Shown piece after piece: positions 14,323 through 22,397 of a stretch of 34,212 nucleotides of DNA. The notes beneath the pieces were generated by a model. The model saw nothing but the letters and a program-made list of their open reading frames with translations, was not told where the DNA came from and searched no databases. Source of the stretch: Campylobacterota bacterium (GTDB lineage: Bacteria; Campylobacterota; Campylobacteria; Campylobacterales; Sulfurovaceae). The stretch lies in NCBI GenBank assembly GCA_011048515.1, contig DSDW01000120.1, positions 1 through 34,212 on the forward strand, read 5' to 3'. The translations under genes and the position numbers were made by a program. The first letter of the stretch is position 1; each line of letters opens with the position of its first letter.

Positions 14323-15279
14323 CTATTTTCTCTTTTTTCCCTGAGGCGTGCACCCCTTGGTGATCTCTTTTTGTGTAGCGTTTATGATCGATTGTATCTT
14401 ACTATCATCTGAAACCGCTTTTTTGATGATCGCCATTGCTTCATTTTGCCTGCCTGTATGGCAGAGGAGATCAGCGAGATTGTTCAGTGCCAGAGGATGT
14501 GCAGGCTCTACAGAGAGGAGTTCGCGATAGTATTTTTCTGCTGCGGCGAATTGCTTTGCCTGATAGCAGGCATTGGCCAATGCAAAAAGTATATTAATGT
14601 CTTTTGGCCAACGCTTTAAAGCACTCTTATAGGCAACGATCGCATCGTCTCTCATCCCTGTTTTTTCAAGATCATAGGCAGCGTGTAGAAATGCTTTGGA
14701 TGTAGCAGTTGCCGGTAGATATCCCGGGGGAAGGAGCACTACACCCCAATTGCCGCTTCGTTCCCAGAGTCTTCTGAAAGTAGCAATGCTTATTGCTTCA
14801 TGCGGGCGGTCGGAAAAGTGCATCAAAATAGTCTGATCCTTCTTGTTGTAGCCTGTGACAGGAGCATAGTGCCATAGCGGATACCAGGCGTAGCTACGGT
14901 TGAGCAGGACGATGACGGGATGTTGTTTCTCCAGTTCCCGGAGCAGGGCATCAAATGTGGGTGTCAGGGTATAGGCGATCAGGCCGTTTGCCCGTGCCGT
15001 GGCCATCAGTTCTATCTGCAGTGTGCCGCCTTTTTCGGGGATCAATGTCCTTGCATCGAGTTCCTCCTGTGACAGACGGGGCGTATAGGGAGCGGTTGCC
15101 TGCCAGTAGGAGGAGACCATTTCGATGGATGTCGCCGCGCACAAGTCTGAGCGTGGAGCCACAAAAGGGACTTTGATATGATCCCCGGATGGGAGCAGGG
15201 GTTCTTTGGGACCACACCCGCCAAGTATCAATAATGCAGCGAGAGCCGGCATTAAGCGGGTACGGTGGTTTCTTTTCAC
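14323..15279 (-). CDS. C39-like cysteine peptidase lipoprotein with TPR tail (PA2778 type)
   Basis: 318 residues. Lipobox LGGC (Cys22). A papain-like C39 domain spans ~35-185: catalytic Cys47 in RSDLCAATSIEMV and His137 in YPLWHYAPVTGY, with 'GGTLQIELMATARANGLIAY' between. The segment 'NWGVVLLPPGYLPATAT' ends the domain. TPR-like repeats follow at ~195-295 (AYKSALKRWPKDINILFALA; YYRELLSVEPAHPLALNNLA). This matches the PA2778 family. Substrate unknown; C39 relatives cut leader peptides after GG. It begins one base after the PA2779-type gene ends, so the two form one operon. Confidence 0.85.
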   Translation of the reverse strand: MKRNHRTRLMPALAALLILGGCGPKEPLLPSGDHIKVPFVAPRSDLCAATSIEMVSSYWQATAPYTPRLSQEELDARTLIPEKGGTLQIELMATARANGLIAYTLTPTFDALLRELEKQHPVIVLLNRSYAWYPLWHYAPVTGYNKKDQTILMHFSDRPHEAISIATFRRLWERSGNWGVVLLPPGYLPATATSKAFLHAAYDLEKTGMRDDAIVAYKSALKRWPKDINILFALANACYQAKQFAAAEKYYRELLSVEPAHPLALNNLADLLCHTGRQNEAMAIIKKAVSDDSKIQSIINATQKEITKGCTPQGKKRK

Positions 15280-15280
15280 T

Positions 15281-15670
15281 CTATCGGACAGAACGGGTGA
15301 AATTGAAAACTTTGGTCAATCCGAGAATATCGGTGATCAGCAGAACCACAAAAACAAAGACAGCAGCACCGATCAATGAACCGAGCGCATCGCTGCCGGC
15401 CGGCAATGTATCTATCTCCTGGGCAAACTTTGATGCCTCTTCATCCGTCATCGCTGCTACCCTCTCTTCGATCGTTTTGGGATCAACATCCATCTGTTCC
15501 AGGATTTTTGCCACATCCTGGCGGGCAGTGAATTGGATGATCTTCTCTTTTGAAGATAAGGTTTCCGTTTGATTGAAAAGGGCTTCTGTCGAAGCGATCT
15601 GTGCCCAGGAAGTTTGAGTCAATAGTGTGATACTTAAAATGAATGATAAAACCAGTTTTGATATCTTCAT
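15281..15670 (-). CDS. PA2779-family small membrane protein
   Basis: 129 residues. Signal peptide (~1-24, ending TQTSWAQ), a helical middle with 'VAKILEQMDVDPKTIEERVAAMTDEE' and 'EIDTLPAGS', then one C-terminal membrane segment VFVFVVLLITDILGLTKVF, the family hallmark. Function is unknown; it travels with PA2778-type peptidases across proteobacteria. The ATG after AAAGGA was chosen; a longer frame adds 17 residues in front of the signal peptide. First gene of a two-gene operon. Confidence 0.82.
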   Translation of the reverse strand: MKISKLVLSFILSITLLTQTSWAQIASTEALFNQTETLSSKEKIIQFTARQDVAKILEQMDVDPKTIEERVAAMTDEEASKFAQEIDTLPAGSDALGSLIGAAVFVFVVLLITDILGLTKVFNFTRSVR

Positions 15671-15741
15671 TATAATCCTTTCATTGATTTTATTTTTTAT
15701 TGTTAAAAAGGTCAGTCCCATGGTCTGAAATTCTATAGGGT

Positions 15742-15770
15742 ATTATAATGCAATGCTGCTTATGGTTAAA
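15742..15770 (-). promoter_or_regulatory. Promoter of the PA2779/PA2778 operon
   Basis: On the minus strand TTTAAC (15770-15765), a 17-base spacer and a perfect TATAAT (15747-15742). It lies about 70 bases before the PA2779-type ATG. It overlaps the M15 remnant. Confidence 0.5.
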
Positions 15771-15817
15771 AGTGGGTTGTGATCGGAACGGGGATGAAGG
15801 ATTATCACTATTTTAGG
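15758..15817 (+). pseudogene. Remnant of an M15 peptidase C-terminus
   Basis: The frame from 15758 reads A-Y-G-stop-K-W, then after a one-base shift G-C-D-R-N-G, then shifted back M-K-D-Y-H-Y-F. The intact M15 gene nearby ends [19 protein letters not shown]. The order and spacing match with a stop in place of Trp and two compensating indels. At the DNA level TGAAGGATTATCA is identical in both. No upstream part of such a gene is visible. Short matches can arise by chance, so confidence is limited. Confidence 0.42.
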
Positions 15818-15860
15818 CACTATGGAGGTATGCTCACCATTTTTTAGAGGTTTAACTCTC

Positions 15861-15890
15861 CTCCTCTTCCCCGGTTGACGGGAAGAGGAG
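15861..15890. repeat. Hairpin with 11-bp stem upstream of cspA
   Basis: CTCCTCTTCCC (15861-15871) pairs with GGGAAGAGGAG (15880-15890), loop of 8. No T-run on either side, so it is not a clear terminator; an RNA or operator role is open. Confidence 0.6.
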
Positions 15891-16086
15891 AGCTAAAAAG
15901 CCTGCATTTGCTATTCTTTCACTATTCAGCTATAATTACTGCATTCAAAGATGATTTAGAGTTTCATCTTAGGCTAGACTTTTATTGCTTACATTTCGTT
16001 TACAGTATTATCCTTTCCAAAGAACACTCCACATTATATTTTGAGCATTTCATTCATGAAATGTATTAACACCTAAAGGAATTGCA

Positions 16087-16305
16087 ATGGCAACTCAAGT
16101 AAACGGAACTGTAAAATGGTTCAACAGCGAAAAAGGTTTCGGTTTTATCGAACAGGAAAATGGCGGAGATGATGTATTTGTACACTATCGCCAGATCAAC
16201 AGCAGCGGTTATGGCCGTGTCTCTCTCAATGAGGGGCAAAAAGTGACATTCGAGATCGGCAAAGGCGAAAAAGGCCTGCAGGCTGAAAACGTTACCGGTC
16301 TTTAA
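16087..16305 (+). CDS. cspA: Cold-shock domain protein
   Basis: 72 residues, a single cold-shock domain. RNP1 KGFGFI (16-21) and RNP2 VFVHY (30-34) are intact, and the start [16 protein letters not shown] is typical. It is a nucleic-acid chaperone that melts RNA structure. AAAGGA lies 6 bases before the ATG. The gene has a long upstream spacer, as many csp genes with structured leaders do, and is followed by a strong hairpin. The symbol reflects the family; which paralogue it is cannot be told. Confidence 0.93.
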   Translation: MATQVNGTVKWFNSEKGFGFIEQENGGDDVFVHYRQINSSGYGRVSLNEGQKVTFEIGKGEKGLQAENVTGL

Positions 16306-16311
16306 GACTAT

Positions 16312-16335
16312 TATGGGCAGAGCATTCTGCCCATA
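16312..16335 (+). terminator. Hairpin behind cspA
   Basis: TATGGGCAGA, loop GCAT, TCTGCCCATA: a perfect 10-bp stem starting 7 bases after the cspA stop. The following sequence is AT-rich but lacks a clean T-run, so termination may be partial. Confidence 0.6.
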
Positions 16336-16395
16336 GGTTAAATAGTTTAATAAAGAGACTGATGGGTCTTTTTATGAATTGCTTAAAGGAAACGT

Positions 16396-16596
16396 ATGCA
16401 AAGTAAAGAAGCTGTTTTTGAAGCGTTAAAAGAAGGTAAAAATCTCATTAGTAATATCACTGGGTTGCAATATACTCTTATTAACAACATATTGCATGCC
16501 CGTAACAGCGAGGGAGGCGAGTGGAACCAGAGTGAACTCGGTTTTCACAATCCGCCATCCTGGCTCAACCTCAAGATCATAGAAGAAAAATTATAA
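16396..16596 (+). CDS. Small protein of unknown function
   Basis: 66 residues, no signal peptide or membrane segment. AAAGGA lies 7 bases upstream of the ATG and the composition looks protein-like: helix 'KEAVFEALKEGKNLISNI', then 'NPPSWLNLKIIEEKL'. It sits 90 bases behind cspA, beyond the hairpin, so it may be read through from cspA or have its own promoter. I do not recognise it. Confidence 0.5.
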   Translation: MQSKEAVFEALKEGKNLISNITGLQYTLINNILHARNSEGGEWNQSELGFHNPPSWLNLKIIEEKL

Positions 16597-16656
16597 ATCT
16601 ATCAGAGGTCACAGAATTCGATAGAGTTTTGTCGTGCCATACTTTTTCTTTCTTAT

Positions 16657-16797
16657 GACCGTTTCGGTTCCGAGCTTACAAAAGCCTTGTGCTTACACTC
16701 TCTGTGAGAAAGCAGTTTGCTTTCCCTTACAGCTCTCATGGTTTCAAACCTATGAACGATAAAGCATTATCGTTCATGTACAGTTCTCACTATTCAC
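16657..16797. repeat. Hairpin-rich mosaic spacer with partial ATTCACT repeat
   Basis: Several short-loop hairpins follow one another: ACCG-TTT-CGGT (16658-16668), GAAAGCA-GTT-TGCTTTC (16708-16724), GGTTT-C-AAACC (16740-16750) and an 11-bp stem ATGAACGATAA-AGCA-TTATCGTTCAT (16752-16777). A partial heptamer tract (TCACTATTCAC) follows at 16787-16797. It lies downstream of the slipin gene, in the position of a 3' end. The same hairpin-then-ATTCAC order occurs at 4223-4278. Confidence 0.7.
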
Positions 16798-16813
16798 CTT
16801 TGTTTAACGGTTC

Positions 16814-17671
16814 TCATTTTTTAAAGACATTCCCCAGCATCCCTTTGATCGCGCTTTGTAGATCGGCAGGATAGACCACGAACTTGGCATTTTGGCTTTT
16901 GCTCATCTCTTGAAGTGTACTGATGTATCGGTCACCCAGCAGGAACATCGCAGGGAGTTCGTTATCTTTGATGTTTTGGGTGATGATGTTGATCGCTTCT
17001 CCCGAGGCATTTGCCAGAGCGATCTGCGCCTGTGCTTCTCTTTTGGCCGCTTCCAGCTTGCCGTCCGCTTCAAGGATGGCAGCGTTTTTGTTCCCTTCTG
17101 CGGTGGTTTCGATCGCACGTCTCTCTCGCTCGGCAGCTGCCTGTCTCTCCATCGATGCCTGCATTGACGGGCTTGGGTTGATATCCTGGATCTCTACGGA
17201 TTTGACTGTCACGCCCCAGTCTGCCACATCGTCGATGATGGAGTCTTTGAGCTTTGTTTTGATCTGTTCACGGTTGGAGAGCGCATCATCAAGGTTCATC
17301 TCTCCCAGGATCGAACGCAGGGTTGTCATCACCAGCTGCTGTATCGCTGCTTTAAAATCCTCGATACCGTAGATCGCATCTCGTGGGTTGGTGACACGTG
17401 CGAAGGTGACGGCGTTGGTATGGATAACGGCGTTGTCTTTGGTGATCACCTCCTGTTCAGGGATATCAAGGATAAGGTCCCGGGTGGAGACACGCTCCCG
17501 GATCGACTCGATATAGGGAATGATAATATTAAGGCCGGGGGTAAGCGTACGGCTGAACTTTCCGAGCCGTTCCACGACCCACTCTTCACCCTGAGGTACG
17601 ATATTGATCCCTTTGTAGAGTGTAACGATGACTAAAACAGCGAGGATAATCAGTATATTGAGTGCTTCCAT
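16814..17671 (-). CDS. Stomatin/slipin-type SPFH membrane protein (QmcA-like)
   Basis: 285 residues. An N-terminal membrane segment (~5-22) precedes an SPFH/band 7 domain at ~25-180 (NIVPQGEEWVVERLGKFSRT; 'VEIQDINPSPSMQASMERQA'), then a charged alanine-rich coiled coil (~170-225) and a hydrophobic C-terminal part. Such proteins form rings in the inner membrane and organise microdomains or regulate membrane proteases. It is paired with an NfeD-type gene upstream, the standard partnership (QmcA-YbbK). An alternative role is not evident. Confidence 0.9.
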   Translation of the reverse strand: MEALNILIILAVLVIVTLYKGINIVPQGEEWVVERLGKFSRTLTPGLNIIIPYIESIRERVSTRDLILDIPEQEVITKDNAVIHTNAVTFARVTNPRDAIYGIEDFKAAIQQLVMTTLRSILGEMNLDDALSNREQIKTKLKDSIIDDVADWGVTVKSVEIQDINPSPSMQASMERQAAAERERRAIETTAEGNKNAAILEADGKLEAAKREAQAQIALANASGEAINIITQNIKDNELPAMFLLGDRYISTLQEMSKSQNAKFVVYPADLQSAIKGMLGNVFKK

Positions 17672-17692
17672 AAATTTTCTCCTTTTTTATTT

Positions 17693-17725
17693 GATAAGGG
17701 CGGACAAGAAGCGAAGCTCCTTATC
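17693..17725. repeat. Inverted repeat between the NfeD and slipin genes
   Basis: GATAAGG (17693-17699) and CCTTATC (17719-17725) are perfect arms, enclosing a smaller AGC-GAA-GCT hairpin. It sits in the 69-base gap inside the operon and could stabilise or partly end the transcript. Confidence 0.55.
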
Positions 17726-17740
17726 CTACGTTGTGATCAC

Positions 17741-18193
17741 TTACACCGGTTCGACTTCGATGAGCTGACCATTGATCTGTACGATCCTGACACGTGTATC
17801 CTTGGCGATCCTGACCTTGGCTGTGGCATGCCATATCGTGTTGCCCAGTACTGGCGAGTCAAATTTCACTTTGCCTCTGTTGTGCGGTTCTATCTCCTCC
17901 AGCACTCTTCCCAGAGTATCCAGACGGTAGTTGGACTGGCCGCTGTCGGTCTGGTGCGGTTCACGGAACCACTTGAACCATGCAGCGATGGAGAGCAGCG
18001 AGAGGAGTATCCATACAAAGAGTTCGGTATTGAACGTTGTGCCAAAGAGCATATCGATCACACCGACCAGTATCGCTGCCACGCCGAGCCCCAGCATAAA
18101 GAACGTTCCCAGGTTCATCTCGATGATCAGAAGGATGATCCCCAGGACGATCCAGTGCCACCAGAGCATAAATTCGTTTAAAAATGTGATCAT
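17741..18193 (-). CDS. NfeD-like membrane protein (YbbK type)
   Basis: 150 residues. Three hydrophobic segments at ~10-28, 30-50 and 57-72, then a soluble C-terminal OB fold (~85-150: 'RLDTLGRVLEEIEPHNRGKVKF', 'DTRVRIVQINGQLIEVEPV'). This is the short NfeD form without the protease domain. It partners with the slipin encoded next on the same strand, probably by binding its ring through the OB domain. Confidence 0.85.
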   Translation of the reverse strand: MITFLNEFMLWWHWIVLGIILLIIEMNLGTFFMLGLGVAAILVGVIDMLFGTTFNTELFVWILLSLLSIAAWFKWFREPHQTDSGQSNYRLDTLGRVLEEIEPHNRGKVKFDSPVLGNTIWHATAKVRIAKDTRVRIVQINGQLIEVEPV

Positions 18194-18308
18194 TAATTCC
18201 CTCCTTTAATCGTCAATTATAGCATAAGGATCAGAGGTTTTGCGTGTAAAAAATATCTCTGAATATACCTTGAAGAAAAAGGAACAATTGATTAAAAAAT
18301 AATCTGCC

Positions 18309-18343
18309 TGCCGTGGCACGGCATGACTATTTGGGTTTATAAT
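18309..18343 (+). promoter_or_regulatory. Hairpin plus -10 box before the CZB-like gene
   Basis: TGCCGT-GGC-ACGGCA (18309-18323) lies 14 bases upstream of a perfect TATAAT (18338-18343), covering the place of a -35 box. The TTG start at 18374 follows 30 bases later. The palindrome could be an operator, but no known site was recognised. Confidence 0.4.
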
Positions 18344-18373
18344 GATAAAAAATGAAAAAGATAAGGATCTCTA

Positions 18374-18937
18374 TTGAACGCGAAAGAAAAAAATTTGAAT
18401 AAACTCTATCAAGCAAGAGTTGCTCATCTTAAGTGGGTCAATACCATCAAACTCCTTGTATCAGGCTTGAAAGTGGATAAGAGTCATCTAACCCTGCCTA
18501 TTATTCAAGAGTCTGATGTTGGTGCATGGTACTACACTGATGCCATCCAGTTTTCACAATTTAAAAGCCAGAGTATTCTGGAGGAGATGGAATCGATTTT
18601 GGAGGAGATGTTTTCTACCTATGCAAAGATCTATGAGATATATTTCACCCGGAAGCAGAGTACATTAAAGAGCTTTTTAGGGATGAAAGATATCTCGCTC
18701 AGCAGACATGAGATAACGCTGGCTGCACGATACTATGAGGATATAGTGAAACTCTCCAACACATTCAAGGGCAAACTTCACATGTTCGAGAGGCAGATGT
18801 TGGCGATGCAGGAGAGTGAACATGTTTTGGTGAGCCATTTTGAAGTCGCAGAAGAAGAAAAAGCGGTACAACCGAAAAAAATGGTTACGCCGGTAAAAGA
18901 GGAGAGCAATTACTCCTATGGACCAAGATCACGCTAG
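18374..18937 (+). CDS. Helical protein with a degenerate CZB-like domain
   Basis: 187 residues, cytoplasmic. Residues ~11-92 follow the chemoreceptor zinc-binding (CZB) pattern: an 'ARVAHLKWVNTIKLLVSG' helix with His18, then ESDVGAWYY at 46-54 in the place of the usual Cys-x-(F/L)-G-K-W-Y. The Cys and the two later His residues are missing, so zinc binding as in canonical CZB is unlikely. A second helical part (~95-165) and a charged tail follow. The start is TTG with AAGGAT upstream. It stands alone next to a pseudouridine synthase gene. Function unknown; the family call is by eye. Confidence 0.5.
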   Translation: MNAKEKNLNKLYQARVAHLKWVNTIKLLVSGLKVDKSHLTLPIIQESDVGAWYYTDAIQFSQFKSQSILEEMESILEEMFSTYAKIYEIYFTRKQSTLKSFLGMKDISLSRHEITLAARYYEDIVKLSNTFKGKLHMFERQMLAMQESEHVLVSHFEVAEEEKAVQPKKMVTPVKEESNYSYGPRSR

Positions 18938-18950
18938 AGAAGCCGCCCTC

Positions 18951-19892
18951 TCAAACGAGTGTCTGAAGCACTTTCTGAAGTTCTTCGGACAGAGGGGCTT
19001 CTAAGCTGTATGTTTTGCCGTCAATCTTAAATGATACAAGAGTGGCGTGCAAAAAGAGCCGGGCAGAGTGGTGATGTTTGGCAAAGTAGCGGTTTTGTTT
19101 CTCGTCTCCGTAGCGTTCATCCCCGATGATGGGGTGGCCAAGATAGGCGAGCTGTGTGCGTATCTGATGCATACGGCCTGTGAGTATCTGAACATCCATC
19201 AGGGTAGCACCTTTGTAGTGCCTCAGGGGGGTGAAGATGCTTGTTGAAGCTTTTCCTGTGTCACTGACCTGTACTTTTTGGGTTCTCTCCTGTTTTCTCT
19301 CCAGTGTGTGTGTCATTTTCCTGGTTCCGCCCTTCCATTCTCCCGAGACCAGCGCGGTGTAGTGCTTTTCGATCTGATGGGCTTCCCTGAGCAGGGTATG
19401 GAGTGCCTGGAGCATTTTTCTGCTTTTTGCGACAAGGAGTAGGCCGCTGGTCTCCATATCGAGTCTGTGGACCAGTTCGAGGTAGTCAAGATCGGAGCGG
19501 AGCTGGCGGAGTATCTCGATGACTCCAAGCTCTGCATGGCTTCCCCCGTGTACGGCAAGCCCGCCGGGTTTGTTCAGTACGATGAGTTCTTCATCTTCGA
19601 AAAGCGTTGCCTCTTTGACAAGCCTCAGTAGATGATCCGGTGCTTTTGAAAGCGGTTTTTTCTCTTCCATGATCACAGGCGGGATACGTACGATGTCCCC
19701 CGGCTGGAGTTTCTGCTCGGGTTTTGTGCGTTTTTTGTTGACCCGTACTTCCCCTTTGCGGATAATACGGTAGATGCGTGTTTTTGGGATGCCTTTAAGC
19801 TGTCGAAGCAGGAAGTTGTCGATACGCTGTCCCGCGTCATGTTCGGTGATGGTATGGAAGGTGACTGCTGTGGTCTTTTGGGTTTGCTGCAT
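18951..19892 (-). CDS. RluA-family 23S rRNA pseudouridine synthase (RluC-like)
   Basis: 313 residues. An S4 RNA-binding domain (~18-75: 'GQRIDNFLLRQLKGIPKTRIYRIIRKGEVRVNKKR') precedes the synthase domain with the catalytic motif HRLDMETSGLLLVAKS (Asp145) and 'GRMHQIRTQLAYLGHPIIGDERYG'. The S4 domain and length suggest RluC or RluD, which modify 23S rRNA. The ATG at 19892 is preferred over a TTG at 19910 because the TATAAT box at 19905-19900 lies between them. Divergent from ilvC. Confidence 0.9.
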   Translation of the reverse strand: MQQTQKTTAVTFHTITEHDAGQRIDNFLLRQLKGIPKTRIYRIIRKGEVRVNKKRTKPEQKLQPGDIVRIPPVIMEEKKPLSKAPDHLLRLVKEATLFEDEELIVLNKPGGLAVHGGSHAELGVIEILRQLRSDLDYLELVHRLDMETSGLLLVAKSRKMLQALHTLLREAHQIEKHYTALVSGEWKGGTRKMTHTLERKQERTQKVQVSDTGKASTSIFTPLRHYKGATLMDVQILTGRMHQIRTQLAYLGHPIIGDERYGDEKQNRYFAKHHHSARLFLHATLVSFKIDGKTYSLEAPLSEELQKVLQTLV

Positions 19893-19899
19893 AAAGCGG

Positions 19900-19905
19900 A
19901 TTATA
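19900..19905 (-). promoter_or_regulatory. -10 box (TATAAT) directly before the pseudouridine synthase start
   Basis: A perfect TATAAT on the minus strand ends 7 bases before the ATG at 19892. The transcript would start at about the start codon, which suggests a leaderless mRNA. Confidence 0.4.
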
Positions 19906-19935
19906 GCCAAATCAGGGTTATAAGCTACATTTAGG

Positions 19936-19941
19936 TATAAT
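19936..19941 (+). promoter_or_regulatory. -10 box (TATAAT) for ilvC
   Basis: A perfect TATAAT lies 38 bases before the ilvC ATG in the divergent gap to the pseudouridine synthase gene. No clear -35 box. Confidence 0.5.
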
Positions 19942-19961
19942 CGCGGAAAATTTTTAGCTAA

Positions 19962-21008
<1,047 letters not shown>

Positions 21009-21034
21009 TCTTTTTGGTTATTTCCCTGCATCTT

Positions 21035-21076
21035 TAAGGGATGGATTCGGTCAGCTACTTCTTGTAGCCTCCCTTA
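21035..21076. repeat. Nested inverted repeat behind ilvC
   Basis: TAAGGGA (21035-21041) pairs with TCCCTTA (21070-21076), enclosing GCTAC-TTCTT-GTAGC (21054-21068). There is no T-run after it. It may form the 3' end of the ilvC transcript. Confidence 0.45.
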
Positions 21077-21266
21077 TCCAAACCCTCAAATCTACAGCCA
21101 ACTAACCAGAAATCTTGAGTTGGTTTGTATGTACTCCCTTCCCAATCATCAATAAAAGTTTTTCATTTTTACCCAATTTTCATAATTTGTTTTGTATTTG
21201 TTCCCAGATATCGGCAATCAGTTCTTTTTCGATAAAATAAGCAAAAAATAGAGACAAGTGGGAAAT

Positions 21267-22397
21267 ATGGCCAAAGAGAGAAAGCACAGAGCATCATCAA
21301 CAAGATCTACGACAAAAAAAACACCTGCCAGACGCAGCAGATCGGTCAGTAAAAAAAATACGCTGAAAAAGGACTTGATGATCTTTGGCACGGTGATAGT
21401 GATGGTCGCCATGGTAGTGCTTGGCTACTTTATAGGAAAAAGTGAAGCTGCCATCGAGCCCAATCCCAATACCCTATTACTGAAGAGCGCTTCCGATAAC
21501 AAAGTACTCTTTGAGAGTCTGGAAAAAGTCAAACAGGAGAGAGCGCTCAAAGAGAAGAAGAGAGAAGAGGAGCTTGCGCAGAAACGCAAAGCGAAGCAGC
21601 AGGAGGAGAGGGAAAAAGCTGCGCTTCAGGCTCAAAAGAGGGAAGAGCAGAAAAAAATTATTGAGAAGAAGCAGGGGCTCTCCTATCCAGAGGATGTGGT
21701 ACACTACGAAGAGACGATCAGTGCTTCAAAAAGCGAGAAGCCCAAACTGGTGATCATTATCGATGATGTCTCTTCCCGTTCACAGCTAGAGCAAATTCGT
21801 GCACTGGGATTGAAGCTCACCCCTTCGATATTCCCTCCATATAGCCTTTCGCCCTCAAACCAAAAGTTGGCGGAGGGGTTAAAGCACTACATGATCCATC
21901 TTCCTATGGAGTCAGGCAAAGTTTTTGACAAACAGGAAAAAACCCTGATGGTCACAGATACCCCGGAGATGATAGAGGCCAGGGTCAGAGAGCTTCGCAG
22001 CCTTTTCCCCGCAGCAAGATTTGTGAACAACCATACCGGCTCAGTGTTCACCGGGCACTATCCTGCGATGGAGAGGCTCTATCAGGCACTTCTGAAGGAG
22101 GGCTTTGTCTTTGTGGACAGCCGCACGATCGCAGGAAGTAAAGTGCCACAGATTGCCAAAAAATATGCACAACACTATATCTCACGTGATATATTTATAG
22201 ACAATAAACACAATGTCTCTTATATCCATAAACAGCTCAAACAGGCGGTAAAGATCGCCCAAAAAAGAGGTTATGCGATCGCCATCGGCCATCCTCATGA
22301 GGTGACACTGCAAGCACTGGCAAGCGCCGGGGAGATACTGAAGGAGATAGAGATCGTCTACATCGATGAACTCTATCCGCCAAAGGCAGGAAGATGA
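21267..22397 (+). CDS. Divergent polysaccharide deacetylase family protein (YibQ/DUF610)
   Basis: 376 residues. A basic N-terminus (Arg/Lys/Ser/Thr-rich, ~1-36), one membrane segment (~37-60), a long charged coiled coil (~80-140, Lys/Glu/Arg/Gln-rich), then the NodB-like domain (~155-370): LVIIIDDVSS, 'FVNNHTGSVF', 'FVFVDSRTI', 'AIAIGHPHEVTL'. The family's enzymatic role is unproven; anchoring and coiled coil suggest action on the cell envelope. ATG at 21267 was preferred; a GTG three codons upstream is possible. Overlaps the transporter start by 4 bases. Confidence 0.85.
   Translation: MAKERKHRASSTRSTTKKTPARRSRSVSKKNTLKKDLMIFGTVIVMVAMVVLGYFIGKSEAAIEPNPNTLLLKSASDNKVLFESLEKVKQERALKEKKREEELAQKRKAKQQEEREKAALQAQKREEQKKIIEKKQGLSYPEDVVHYEETISASKSEKPKLVIIIDDVSSRSQLEQIRALGLKLTPSIFPPYSLSPSNQKLAEGLKHYMIHLPMESGKVFDKQEKTLMVTDTPEMIEARVRELRSLFPAARFVNNHTGSVFTGHYPAMERLYQALLKEGFVFVDSRTIAGSKVPQIAKKYAQHYISRDIFIDNKHNVSYIHKQLKQAVKIAQKRGYAIAIGHPHEVTLQALASAGEILKEIEIVYIDELYPPKAGR

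Larger units (their letters stand above)
15671..16086. other. 416-base spacer between the PA2779-type gene and cspA
   Basis: It holds, in order, the promoter of the minus-strand operon (15742-15770), a decayed M15 peptidase end (15758-15817), an imperfect hairpin (15861-15890) and the cspA leader with a small hairpin CATTTCA/TGAAATG (16046-16063). A 64-codon open frame at 15875-16069 has no ribosome binding site or protein-like composition and is not called. No small RNA family was recognised. Confidence 0.6.

Noticed and set aside
15875-16069. 64-codon frame starting GTG before cspA
   Set aside because: No ribosome binding site, low-complexity Phe/His/Leu-rich product, and it covers the expected cspA leader and promoter.
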